The position numbers and the translations under genes are program-made. Positions 51,498 to 59,348 of a DNA stretch of 64,000 nt are shown in pieces (positions within the stretch are counted from its first letter, which is position 1; each line of letters starts with the position of its first letter). The DNA comes from CAZIXN01 sp039180415 (lineage in GTDB: Bacteria; Planctomycetota; Phycisphaerae; Phycisphaerales; Phycisphaeraceae). Below the pieces are notes generated by a model, which did no database searches, was not told where the DNA came from, and saw only the letters and a list, made by a program, of their open reading frames with translations. Location of the stretch: NCBI GenBank assembly GCA_039180415.1, contig JBCDDH010000005.1:10850-74849 (forward strand). Direction: 5' to 3'.

Positions 51498-52103
51498 TCA
51501 GTTGCCCAGGAGGCTGCCGGCCTGGTCGGCCATGCCCTTGAACTTCTCGACCTGTTCCATGAGCGGCTGGATCTTGGCCTGGATGTCGGGGAGTTGGTCC
51601 AGGCCCGGCAGGCCCTGCAGCTGGGTGAGCAGCTCTTCGGCGCCGGAGAAGTCCTTGTTCTCGATCAGGCCCTGGACCTGGGCGAGCATCTCTTCGGCTT
51701 TGGTCTTGAGGTCGCCCAACGCGCCCGCGCCCAACGCCGAGACCTGATCCTGCATCGAAGCCTTGGCTTCGTCGGCCGCGCCCTCCGCGGCGCTCGCGGC
51801 GTCGTCCATCGCGCCTTCCATCGACTCGGCGGCCGAATCGCCGGCGCCGGACATGGCTTCCTTCGCGCTGTCCATCGCTTCGCTGGCCTTGTCCTTGGCG
51901 GTCTCGGCGGTCTCCTTTGCCTTGTCCATCATCTCGCCGCCCATCTCTTTGGCGTCTTCGGTGACGGCCGCGGCGGCGTCCTTCGTCGCATCGGCGGCGT
52001 TCTGCAGCGCTTCTTTGCTTTCTTCGCTGCAGCCGACCGACCAGCCCAATGCCGCGCTCAGGCTCGCGGCGGCCATCCAGAACTTCGTGTCACGGTGTTT
52101 CAT
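51498..52103 (-). CDS. Ala-rich LEA-like lipoprotein
   Basis: The ATG at 52103 has a GGGAG site 8 bases upstream and gives 201 residues; the longer upstream frame lacks support. The N-terminus is a lipoprotein signal (AALGWSVGCSEES). Residues 30-125 are 11-residue-type repeats rich in Ala, Lys, Glu and Met (TAETAKDKASEAMDSAKEAM), like group 3 LEA proteins, which form amphipathic helices under drying or salt stress. Residues 130-200 are a second helical region. It lies next to mscS and mscL. Confidence 0.75.
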   Translation of the reverse strand: MKHRDTKFWMAAASLSAALGWSVGCSEESKEALQNAADATKDAAAAVTEDAKEMGGEMMDKAKETAETAKDKASEAMDSAKEAMSGAGDSAAESMEGAMDDAASAAEGAADEAKASMQDQVSALGAGALGDLKTKAEEMLAQVQGLIENKDFSGAEELLTQLQGLPGLDQLPDIQAKIQPLMEQVEKFKGMADQAGSLLGN

Positions 52104-52266
52104 ATCGGTACTCCCATCAGTGTCGGCGGCGCCTCGGCCGCTCGCGGTTGGTGATTCGGAAACGGCCGCGGGCACCACGCCCGTCTCGTTTCAAACGTTG
52201 ATTGTATCTGGGCACCGGGTCCGGCCGGCGTGGTGCGCCGCGCGTCCGATCGCGGTGAGCCCTTGC

Positions 52267-53274
52267 TCAGCCCTGCTGATGCACGTGCACGTCCATCTGC
52301 GGGAACGGGATGCCCAGGCCGGCTTCGTCGAGGTGTTGTTTCACGGCGCGGGTGAGCGCTTCCTTGACGCCCCAGTAGTCGGCGGCGTGGCACCAGAACC
52401 GTACGGTCCAGCCGACCGCCGAATCGCCCAGGTCGCCGAGCACGATCTGGTGCCCGCGTCCTTCGCCGTCGAGCCGCATGTCGGCGATCGAGTTAGCGGC
52501 GGCTTCCAGCACCTCGCGGGTGCGATCCAGGTCCGCGTCGTAGGCCACGCCCACCGCCACGTCGCATCGCCGCTCGGGGTGGTGGCTGATGTTCTCGATC
52601 GTGCCGCCGTAGATCGCCGAGTTGGGGACGATGATCCGACGGTTGTCGGGCGTGTCCAGCGTCGTGGTGAACAGCTCGATCTCGTTGACCTTGGCCGTGA
52701 TCCCCGCGGCGTTGACCACGTCGCCGACCTTGAACGGCCGGAACACCAGCAGCATCACACCCGACGCGAAGCTGCTCAGCGTGCCCGACAACGCCATACC
52801 CACGGCGAAACCGGCGGCGGCGATCACCGCGGCAAACCCCGTCGTTTCGATGCCGACCCGCCCGGCGGCGACGATCAGCGTCAAGATCACGCCGGCGTAG
52901 AACACGAGCTTGCCGAAGAACCGCGCGAGCGTCTCGTCGACCTTGGCCTTGCGGACCATCGACCCGACCATCTTCGCGACGATCTTCGAAATGATGATGC
53001 CGACGATCAGCACGACGATCGCGATCGCTAAAGGCAAGACGTACTTCTCGATCAGCGGCCAGCTCGCCGCGACGTCGCCCTGCATCAGGCCGTCCCACGC
53101 GTTGAGCGCGTCCTGCTTGGCTTCGTCGGCCAGGGCGCCCATCGCGGCTTCGGGGTCTTCGGTGATGTCGACGCCTTCGGTGGAGGCGGCGGCCTCTTCC
53201 AGCGCGGCGGTGGCTTCTTCGGCGGCCGGGGGCGGCGCGGGGGCGTCTTGGGCGAGCAGGGGGGCAAAGGTCAT
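52267..53274 (-). CDS. MscS-family mechanosensitive channel
   Basis: The 335-residue protein starts at the ATG 53274 (GGAGAG site). It has an N-terminal signal-like helix, an acidic linker, three membrane helices (about residues 75-180) with the pore helix GFAAVIAAAGFAVGMALSGTLS, and the cytoplasmic MscS beta-domain (FRPFKVGDVVNAAG, VPNSAIYGGTIENIS). It opens to release solutes on osmotic downshock. It is divergent from mscL with a shared 198-base promoter region. Confidence 0.92.
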   Translation of the reverse strand: MTFAPLLAQDAPAPPPAAEEATAALEEAAASTEGVDITEDPEAAMGALADEAKQDALNAWDGLMQGDVAASWPLIEKYVLPLAIAIVVLIVGIIISKIVAKMVGSMVRKAKVDETLARFFGKLVFYAGVILTLIVAAGRVGIETTGFAAVIAAAGFAVGMALSGTLSSFASGVMLLVFRPFKVGDVVNAAGITAKVNEIELFTTTLDTPDNRRIIVPNSAIYGGTIENISHHPERRCDVAVGVAYDADLDRTREVLEAAANSIADMRLDGEGRGHQIVLGDLGDSAVGWTVRFWCHAADYWGVKEALTRAVKQHLDEAGLGIPFPQMDVHVHQQG

Positions 53275-53472
53275 GGCAACTCTCCAGGGTGAAAATGAAA
53301 ACGATCGGGGGCGATCGGCCGGCCCCCGGAACCTTCTCCGCGTTCGGCCTCGTGACGCGAACCACAAAGCGTGACAAAAAAACGCCGTTGACGCCAGAAC
53401 CAAAACCCCCCATGGTTATCCGGACCTCGCGTCTAACCGACCCCCGGCGTCCACTCGATTGGAATCCCGCCC

Positions 53473-53919
53473 ATGCCGATGCATATCGCGAAAGAGTTCA
53501 AGGCGTTCATTCTCAAGGGCAACGTCGTCGATCTCGCGGTCGGGATCGTCATCGGCGCCGCCTTCACCAAAGTCGTCACCACCCTGGTCGACAAGGTCAT
53601 CATGCCGCCCACCGCCTTCCTGCTCGGGGGCGTCGACCTGTCCGCCAAAAAAATCCCCCTCGTGCCCGCGCTCAAGAAAGGCGATACCCACCCGGTCTAC
53701 CAGATCGAAGTCGAGAAAGATATCCCCGCGGTGGACCTGGAGTGGGGCGCGATGTTGCAAGCCTTGTTCGAACTGGTGGTCATCGGCGCCGCGATCTTCG
53801 TGGTCATCAAGTCGATCAACGCGATGCGGCAAGAAGAAGAGCAAGCCCCAGCCCCGCCCCCGCCGCCCCCGGCCGACGTCCAGCTGCTCACGGAGATCCG
53901 TGACCTGCTCAAGAAGTGA
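53473..53919 (+). CDS. mscL: Large-conductance mechanosensitive channel MscL
   Basis: The 148-residue product has the MscL layout: N-terminal amphipathic KEFKAFILKGNVVDLAVGIV, TM1 with GIVIGAAFTKVVTTLV, a periplasmic loop, TM2 (LFELVVIGAAIFVVIKS) and the C-terminal helix LLTEIRDLLKK. It is an emergency release valve in the inner membrane. A Pro-rich stretch (residues 128-136) precedes the C-terminal helix. It is divergent from the MscS gene. Confidence 0.95.
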   Translation: MPMHIAKEFKAFILKGNVVDLAVGIVIGAAFTKVVTTLVDKVIMPPTAFLLGGVDLSAKKIPLVPALKKGDTHPVYQIEVEKDIPAVDLEWGAMLQALFELVVIGAAIFVVIKSINAMRQEEEQAPAPPPPPPADVQLLTEIRDLLKK

Positions 53920-53980
53920 CCGATCGCCACGCCTCGGGATTCAATCCTCGGGCTTCTTGAGTTATGCTCCGCGATCCCAC

Positions 53981-54064
53981 GCCGGAGTGGCGGAATTGGC
54001 AGACGCGGCGGATTCAAAATCCGCTGGTGGCAACACCTTGTGGGTTCGAGTCCCACCTCCGGTA
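53981..54064 (+). tRNA. trnL: tRNA-Leu (CAA)
   Basis: The 84-base class II cloverleaf has acceptor GCCGGAG / CTCCGGT (the first pair is G-U), D arm, anticodon stem GCGGA / TCCGC with loop TTCAAAA (anticodon CAA), a long variable arm (TGGTGGCAACACCTT), T arm TGGG-TTCGAGT-CCCA and discriminator A73. CCA is not encoded. Confidence 0.95.
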
Positions 54065-54128
54065 TTTCGCCGCGGAGCGGCGGGTCTCGATCGTCTCCAT
54101 GCTCAAGACTCGAGACGCGCGCCCCAAT

Positions 54129-54163
54129 AAAAAAAGGCGACGATGTTTTGCAACACCGTCGCC
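54129..54163 (-). terminator. Terminator of the HDOD gene
   Basis: On the minus strand GGCGACG and its complement (7 bp, extended by TGTT/AACA) are followed by seven T. It lies 59 bases after the HDOD stop. The gap between it and tRNA-Leu contains one further small hairpin (54068-54082). Confidence 0.85.
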
Positions 54164-54221
54164 CGGAGGGAAAAGAGAGACGCGGGGGCCTCGGGGGCGT
54201 TACGAAAAGCAAGGACCGCGG

Positions 54222-55130
54222 TTAGGCGATCGAGAACACCGCCCCGGCTTCTTCGATGGCCTGGGGCAGTTTGGTGCGGACCTCTTCGAAGTCCTGGTCG
54301 GTGAGCTTGAGCGCGGCCTTGATCTGCGGGTCGATGTCTTCGACCTCGACGTCGCCGGTATAGCCCATCTCGAGCTGCTTGGTGATCACGTCCGCGAGGT
54401 GTACCAGCGAGGGCAACGCCCGCGATTCGGGGGGCAGTTCCAGCGGGCGGTGGTGGAAGCCGGCCACGTTCTGGAACGAGGTCGGGAACTTCCAAAGCTT
54501 GCACAGCGCCTGGCCGAACTGCTCGTGGGTCGCGCCCAGCAGTTCGGCCTCGACTTCCCGCAGGGGCCGGCCCTGCGCGTGGGCGGTCTCGATGGCTTCG
54601 ACGAATTCTGCGCGGCGGGATTGCATCTCCACCATCAGCCCGATGTCGTGGATCAGCCCGGCCAGGAACGCCTCGTCGGGCAGCCCGAGCCCGGCCTTTT
54701 GGGCGAGCATCTTGGTCGCGGTCGCCGAGGCGATCGAGTGGGTCCAGAGTTCCTTGGCGTCGAAGACGCTGCAGACCTTGCCGCCGCGGAACAGCTTGGC
54801 GAGGCTCGCCGCGATCGCGATGTTTTTCACGGCGTTGAGCCCGAGCAACACGATCGCGCGGTTGATGCTGCCGATCTGCCCGGGCAGCCCGTAGAACGCG
54901 GAGTTGACGACCTTCAGGATGCGGGCGCCCAGCGCCGGGTCGTTGGTGATGACCTTGTTGAGGTCCTGGGCGGTCGAGTTGGGGTCTTCGACCAGCTTGA
55001 TGATCTTGAGCGTGACCTCGGGGAGCGTCGCGATGTGTGAGATCTCACGGATCGCGGCCTGGACGATGCCGTCGGTCTGCTCGCACGGAGACGCGGCGGC
55101 TTGAACGGGCTGAGGGGCGGTGACGCTCAT
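54222..55130 (-). CDS. HDOD domain signal-output protein
   Basis: The 302-residue product is a single HDOD domain: AAIREISHIATLPEVTLKII, DPALGARILKVVNSAFYGLP, SINRAIVLLGLNAVKNIAI and AGLIHDIGLMVEM. The HD residues are kept, but most of the metal site seen in true HD-GYP enzymes is absent, so it is probably a protein-interaction module in chemotaxis or second-messenger signalling. A GGAG site precedes the ATG. Confidence 0.9.
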   Translation of the reverse strand: MSVTAPQPVQAAASPCEQTDGIVQAAIREISHIATLPEVTLKIIKLVEDPNSTAQDLNKVITNDPALGARILKVVNSAFYGLPGQIGSINRAIVLLGLNAVKNIAIAASLAKLFRGGKVCSVFDAKELWTHSIASATATKMLAQKAGLGLPDEAFLAGLIHDIGLMVEMQSRRAEFVEAIETAHAQGRPLREVEAELLGATHEQFGQALCKLWKFPTSFQNVAGFHHRPLELPPESRALPSLVHLADVITKQLEMGYTGDVEVEDIDPQIKAALKLTDQDFEEVRTKLPQAIEEAGAVFSIA

Positions 55131-55379
55131 GAGAATCTCCGTGGGCCGGCCGCGAGGCGGAAGTTGCCGAAGACGGCTTCGGGTAGGACATCGGCGGAAA
55201 CCGGCGGCGGATGAAGCGGACGGGGCGATTCGGCAAGACGGAAGGCCGATGCTGCGGCGGCTGACGGCTGTGCCGTTTAGACGGAGCGTGCGCAGAGGTG
55301 CGGGCTAGTCACCGCCGCGCCAACCAGCCCGCACGGGCCTCCGGGCGGAAGCGACGCGGCGTCCGAATATGCTGCGGCG

Positions 55380-55709
55380 ATGGACGCGAGCGGACAGGGC
55401 GGTTTCCCGGGCGGCGGGGCTTGGGGGCAAGCGCGATTTGCGCGGCGGGTGATCACCCGCCGTTCACGCTTGCCGGTGCGGCTGGGGGTGATGTCGGCGT
55501 TGCTCGTGGGCGTGGTGCCGATCGTCGCGATCGTGGCCTTGGCCGTGCTCGTGGGCGGGTTGGTATACGCCGTGTCGTCGGCGATCGCGAAGGTCTTGTC
55601 GCTGGTGGGCTTGGGCGGCGGTGTCGCCTCCACACCGACCGACGAATCACGCGAGCCGTTGGACGACGGCCGGGAGAATGTGCGGGTCATGGGACGGCCG
55701 GAGCCTTGA
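55380..55709 (+). CDS. Small membrane protein, unknown
   Basis: The 109-residue product has a Gly-rich N-terminus, a basic stretch, one strong hydrophobic segment (about residues 36-66, MSALLVGVVPIVAIVALAVLV continuing) and a charged C-terminus. I do not recognise a family. It lies 250 bases from the divergent HDOD gene, a gap in which nothing else was seen. Confidence 0.5.
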   Translation: MDASGQGGFPGGGAWGQARFARRVITRRSRLPVRLGVMSALLVGVVPIVAIVALAVLVGGLVYAVSSAIAKVLSLVGLGGGVASTPTDESREPLDDGRENVRVMGRPEP

Positions 55710-55738
55710 GCCGTTGGACGGGGCGTTAGGCTGCGTCG

Positions 55739-57004
55739 ATGGCAAGACGCGTGACGCGATCGATCGGGTGCCTGGCGTTGGCCGGGGCGCTGTGGGCGTG
55801 GGCGGGGTGCCGCGCGGCGACCGAAGTGCCCGGCGAACCGCGGTCGTCGAGCCCGGTGGTTCGGGTGGCGGTCTTCAACACCGCGTTGTCGCGGGACGAG
55901 CCCGGGGCGTTGGCGGAAGCGGTCGGCGATTTCGGCCAGGGGGATTTAGCGCCCCGCGAAGCCTGGCAACCCGATCCGAAAATCGCGGCGATCGTCGAGG
56001 TGTTGGCCCGGGTGGACCCCGCGGTGGTGGTGCTTTTGGAGGTCGACGCCGACGCGGCCGAGCGCCTGGCGGAAGGCTTGCCGAGGCACCTGCCCGACGG
56101 AGAAGGTTGGGCGGCCCAACGCCTGGCGTACTCCCAGGTGTACGTGCCCGAAGTGAACACCGGCGTACCCAGCAGTGTCGACCTGGATCGCGACGGACGG
56201 GTCGGCGGGCCCGGCGACGCGTACGGCTGGGGTCGCTATCCGGGGCACTACGGCCTGGTCGTGCTGGCGAAGGACGGGGTTCTCATCGACCGCGGCGCGA
56301 TCCGGACGTTCCGTAACCTGAAGTGGATCGAATTCCCGGGGAACGTGATGCCGATCGATTGGTACGGCGACGCCGCCGCGCACGTGCGGTTGAGTTCCAA
56401 GACGCACGCGGACGTGCCGATCGTGGCGTACGGTTCGCGGTTACATCTGTTGGTCAGCCACCCGACGCCGCCGGTGTTCGACGGGCCGGAAGATCGCAAC
56501 GGCCGCCGCAACCACGACGAGGTCGCGTTCTGGGTGAAGTATCTCAGCGGCGTGCCGTTCACGGACGACGCCGGGGTGACGGCGGCCTTGGACGAGCGGG
56601 CGTCGGCGGTGGTGTTGGGCGATCTGAACGCCGACCCGCACGACGGCGATTCGTTTGGCTTGGCGATCAACCGCCTGCTCGCCCATCCTCGGCTCGACGG
56701 CATGGATAGGACGCCCCGCAGCGACGGCGCGGTCGAAGCCGCGGCCAAGCAGGGCGGCGTCAACGCCGGGCACGCGGGGCCGGCCGAGTTCGACACGGCC
56801 GACTTCCCGGACGAATCGCCCCGCGGTCCGGGTAATTTGCGGGTGGACTACGTGTTGCCGCCGGCGACGGAAGCCGAGCCGGCTTGGCGGGTGTTGGACG
56901 CCGGCGTGTTCTGGCCGGCAGAAGGTCAGCCCGGCGCGGAAGCTGCGCGGGCGTCGGACCATCGGCTGGTGTGGGTGGACTTGGCCGTACCTGCGGAACC
57001 GTAA
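55739..57004 (+). CDS. Lipoprotein EEP-family phosphoesterase
   Basis: The 421-residue product has a signal peptide with a lipobox (LWAWAGC, Cys23). The catalytic domain matches the endonuclease/exonuclease/phosphatase superfamily in the extracellular group seen in marine bacteria: RVAVFNTALS, VVLLEVDAD (metal Glu), NHDEVAFWVKYL, VVLGDLNADPHDG (Asp-Asn) and ASDHRLVWVDL (Asp-His). Likely role is secreted phosphatase or nuclease activity at the envelope. Confidence 0.85.
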   Translation: MARRVTRSIGCLALAGALWAWAGCRAATEVPGEPRSSSPVVRVAVFNTALSRDEPGALAEAVGDFGQGDLAPREAWQPDPKIAAIVEVLARVDPAVVVLLEVDADAAERLAEGLPRHLPDGEGWAAQRLAYSQVYVPEVNTGVPSSVDLDRDGRVGGPGDAYGWGRYPGHYGLVVLAKDGVLIDRGAIRTFRNLKWIEFPGNVMPIDWYGDAAAHVRLSSKTHADVPIVAYGSRLHLLVSHPTPPVFDGPEDRNGRRNHDEVAFWVKYLSGVPFTDDAGVTAALDERASAVVLGDLNADPHDGDSFGLAINRLLAHPRLDGMDRTPRSDGAVEAAAKQGGVNAGHAGPAEFDTADFPDESPRGPGNLRVDYVLPPATEAEPAWRVLDAGVFWPAEGQPGAEAARASDHRLVWVDLAVPAEP

Positions 57005-57018
57005 GCGAGCGGCGCAAT

Positions 57019-57052
57019 AAAAAAGCGACCGGGTGGGGGAGGCCCGGTCGCT
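57019..57052 (-). terminator. Strong minus-strand terminator of a small RNA
   Basis: On the minus strand AGCGACCGGG pairs with CCCGGTCGCT (10 bp) around the loop CCTCCCCCA, followed by six T. It is 280 bases from the nearest upstream minus-strand stop codon. Confidence 0.85.
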
Positions 57053-57157
57053 AAGAGAGGGCGTTCGGCGCTGATGGCCGAACATGTGGGGGCGATTAGT
57101 TTTGAAATCGACGCGGGGTTTTATTGCTGACGATTTAAGCGATTGTCATATCGCTCA
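57019..57157 (-). ncRNA. Candidate small RNA, about 140 nt
   Basis: In the only gap longer than 300 bases (57005-57332) the minus strand has a promoter-like TTGACT (57191-57186), a 16-base spacer and GATAAT (57169-57164), then three hairpins: AGCGAT/ATCGCT (57155-57138), GTTCGGC/GCCGAAC (57083-57063) and the terminator. The terminator loop CCTCCCCC is complementary to Shine-Dalgarno sequence, as in C-rich-loop regulatory RNAs. No protein-coding frame fits. All parts are seen in the sequence; that it is transcribed is inferred. Confidence 0.6.
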
Positions 57158-57163
57158 CGTGTA

Positions 57164-57191
57164 ATTATCACTGGGTCGGGATGAAAGTCAA
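57164..57191 (-). promoter_or_regulatory. Promoter of the candidate small RNA
   Basis: TTGACT and GATAAT with 16-base spacing match the sigma-70 consensus at five of six positions each, on the minus strand, well inside a gene-free region. Confidence 0.6.
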
Positions 57192-57332
57192 GGGCACGTC
57201 GCCCGAAAAAATTCTGGCATGTCGTTGTTTGAACTAGCCTTACGTCTCAAAATACGTATCGAGATTGGGCGATCTTGCCGCCGCCGCCCGAATGGTGGGC
57301 GAAGAACTAGGGATTGCCCGAAAAAGCTGCAA

Positions 57333-58307
57333 TCACTCGGCGATTTCGGTTGAGGCGGGGTGTTCGGGCGGCTCGCCGTGCAGCACCCGGACGACGTCAC
57401 GGACGACCCAGCTCATGTTCGCCAGAGCCGTATGCGTGCGGGAAGCGAGGTGCGGCAACAGCGTCGCGTTGGGCAGGGAGCGCAGCGGTGCTTGCTCGGG
57501 CCGGGTGGGCGGTTCGGGGTCGTGGACGTCGAGGTAGGCGTGGGCGGCGGGGTGCCCGGCGAGCCAGTCGTGCAGGGCGGCGTGATCGACGAGCATCCCG
57601 CGGGCGGCGTTGATCAGCACGGCGTTGTCGCGCAAAACGGCGAACGCGTCGGCGCCCAGCAGGTGCCGGTTGGAAGCCCGGCCGTCGGCATGAACGGTGA
57701 CGAGGTGTGAGCCGGCGTAGAGCTCGGCGTGAGGCTTGAACTCGAACGGAAAACTCACGGCCTTGCGGAGTTCGACCTCCGGGAGGACGTCGGTCGCCCA
57801 GACGTTCATGCCCAAGGCGTGCGCGGCCCGCCCCAGCCTCTTGCCGATGCGGCCGAAACCGACGATCCCGATCGTCATCTCGTCGAGCTGTCGGCCGACC
57901 TCGGTCTTCCGCATCGCGTGAAAATCGTCGGCGGTGGCGTCGGCGGGAAACGGCGTGCGGGGCCGGACGTGGTCGAGCATCAGGCCCATCACGTACTCGA
58001 CGACGGCCTGCGTGTTGGCGTCGGGCGTGTAAACCACCCGGACGCCGCGGCGCTCGCAAGCGGGCAGGTCAAAGTTGTCGAGCCCGACGCCGGCCCGGCC
58101 GACTACCTTCACCTTCGGGGCCTGGTCGAGCAGCGCATCATCGACCCGGGTGTAGGTGCGGACGACGAGCCCGTCGGCGTCGGCGAGGGCGGCGTCCAGG
58201 CCGGGCCGGTCGAAGCCGTGCCAGACGACCTCGGTGTGCTCGGCGAGCCACGCGGCGCAGGCAGGGGCCAGGCGTTCGGTGATGACGACCTTGGGTTTGT
58301 CGGGCAT
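57333..58307 (-). CDS. D-isomer 2-hydroxyacid dehydrogenase
   Basis: The 324-residue product is an NAD-dependent dehydrogenase of the SerA/formate dehydrogenase-like family: NAD site GIVGFGRIGKRLGRAAHALG, catalytic Arg in NAARGMLVD, Glu in DVHDPEPP and His in LPHLASRT. The N-terminal substrate domain has VVGRAGVGLDNFDLPAC. It lacks the C-terminal ACT domain of long SerA proteins. Start at ATG 58307 (MPDKPKVVITERL). Substrate may be phosphoglycerate or a related 2-hydroxy acid. Confidence 0.88.
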   Translation of the reverse strand: MPDKPKVVITERLAPACAAWLAEHTEVVWHGFDRPGLDAALADADGLVVRTYTRVDDALLDQAPKVKVVGRAGVGLDNFDLPACERRGVRVVYTPDANTQAVVEYVMGLMLDHVRPRTPFPADATADDFHAMRKTEVGRQLDEMTIGIVGFGRIGKRLGRAAHALGMNVWATDVLPEVELRKAVSFPFEFKPHAELYAGSHLVTVHADGRASNRHLLGADAFAVLRDNAVLINAARGMLVDHAALHDWLAGHPAAHAYLDVHDPEPPTRPEQAPLRSLPNATLLPHLASRTHTALANMSWVVRDVVRVLHGEPPEHPASTEIAE

Positions 58308-58365
58308 GGCCCAAGCGTAACGATCGCGACTTGCGCGACGCGCCCGCGCCGGGTAGCATCCCGCG

Positions 58366-59280
58366 ATGCCTTCGCGCCCGAAAGCCCTGAAAACCAACAC
58401 GATCGCGCAGGGCGACTGCATCGAAGCGATGAACGCTTGGCCCGAGGATTCCATCGATCTGGCCTTCGCGGACCCGCCGTACAACATCGGCTTCGAGTAC
58501 GACGGGCACTACGAAGACGCCCGCAGCGACGAGGACTACCTCGGTTGGACGTACGACTGGATCAACGCGGCGGCCCGGCTGCTCAAGCCCACCGGCAGCC
58601 TCTACGTCTTGATCGGCGACGAGTACGCCGCCGAGACGCGGGTGCATCTCAAGAAGCTTCAACGCGACGGCCAGCTGTTGTTTCGGAATTGGATTGTCTG
58701 GCACTACACGTTCGGCCAGCGGTGCAAGCTGAAGTTCAATCGATCGCACGCGCACCTGTTTTATTGCGTCGGCAGCGCGGCGGTGAATCGGCGGACGGGT
58801 AAGCCCAAGAGCAACCTGACCAAGTCGCCGCCGTTCACGTTTCATTACGACGCCGCGGCCGTGCCCAGCGCCCGGATGACGACGTACAACGACGCGCGGC
58901 AGAACCCCCGAGGCAAGCTGCCCGACGACACGTGGGTGATGAAGTTCCCCGCGATGGAGAACTGGCACGTCCGCCCGCAGGACGCCGCGGATGAGGGGTT
59001 CTTCGACGCGGGCTGGGATACCTGGTACCAGTCGCGGCTGGCGGGGACGTTCAAGGAGCGGCAGCAGTGGCACCCGTGCCAGCTGCCCGAAGCGTTACTC
59101 GAACGCATCGTGCGCGTGAGTTCGAATCCGGGGGATCTGGTGTTCGATCCGTTCGTGGGCAGCGGCACGACGCTGGCGGTGGCGAAGCGGTTGGGGCGGG
59201 ATTACCTGGGTTGCGAGCTGTCGCCCGACTATCGGAACAAGGCGATGACGCGGTTGAAAGCGGTCAAGCCGGGGGCATGA
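58366..59280 (+). CDS. Solitary DNA methyltransferase, beta class
   Basis: The 304-residue product has the N6-adenine/N4-cytosine motifs in beta order: FADPPYNIGF (motif IV, about residues 35-44) first and DPFVGSGTTLAVAKRLGR (motif I) near the C-terminus, with ELSPDY. The CcrM/HinfI-type layout is likely, but no C-terminal HinfI-like extension is visible. No restriction enzyme lies next to it, so it may be a housekeeping or orphan methylase. The recognition site is unknown. Confidence 0.9.
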   Translation: MPSRPKALKTNTIAQGDCIEAMNAWPEDSIDLAFADPPYNIGFEYDGHYEDARSDEDYLGWTYDWINAAARLLKPTGSLYVLIGDEYAAETRVHLKKLQRDGQLLFRNWIVWHYTFGQRCKLKFNRSHAHLFYCVGSAAVNRRTGKPKSNLTKSPPFTFHYDAAAVPSARMTTYNDARQNPRGKLPDDTWVMKFPAMENWHVRPQDAADEGFFDAGWDTWYQSRLAGTFKERQQWHPCQLPEALLERIVRVSSNPGDLVFDPFVGSGTTLAVAKRLGRDYLGCELSPDYRNKAMTRLKAVKPGA

Positions 59281-59310
59281 AAAAGCCCGGGGCAAGTTGC
59301 CTCCGGGCTC
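59280..59310 (-). terminator. Terminator of ftsK
   Basis: On the minus strand AGCCCGG pairs with CCGGGCT, extended by an inner GGCAA/TTGCC, followed by six T. It overlaps the stop codon of the converging methyltransferase. Confidence 0.85.
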
Positions 59311-59348
59311 GGTGGTGGGTTGCGCTTTTGGTCTTGTGAATCCCGCGG

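Noticed and set aside
57253..57330. Short plus-strand frame resembling a Fis-type helix-turn-helix end (LAAAARMVGEELGIARKS)
   Set aside because: No start codon with ribosome binding site, a stop just upstream, and overlap with the end of the dehydrogenase gene. Possibly a decayed fragment, but not supportable.
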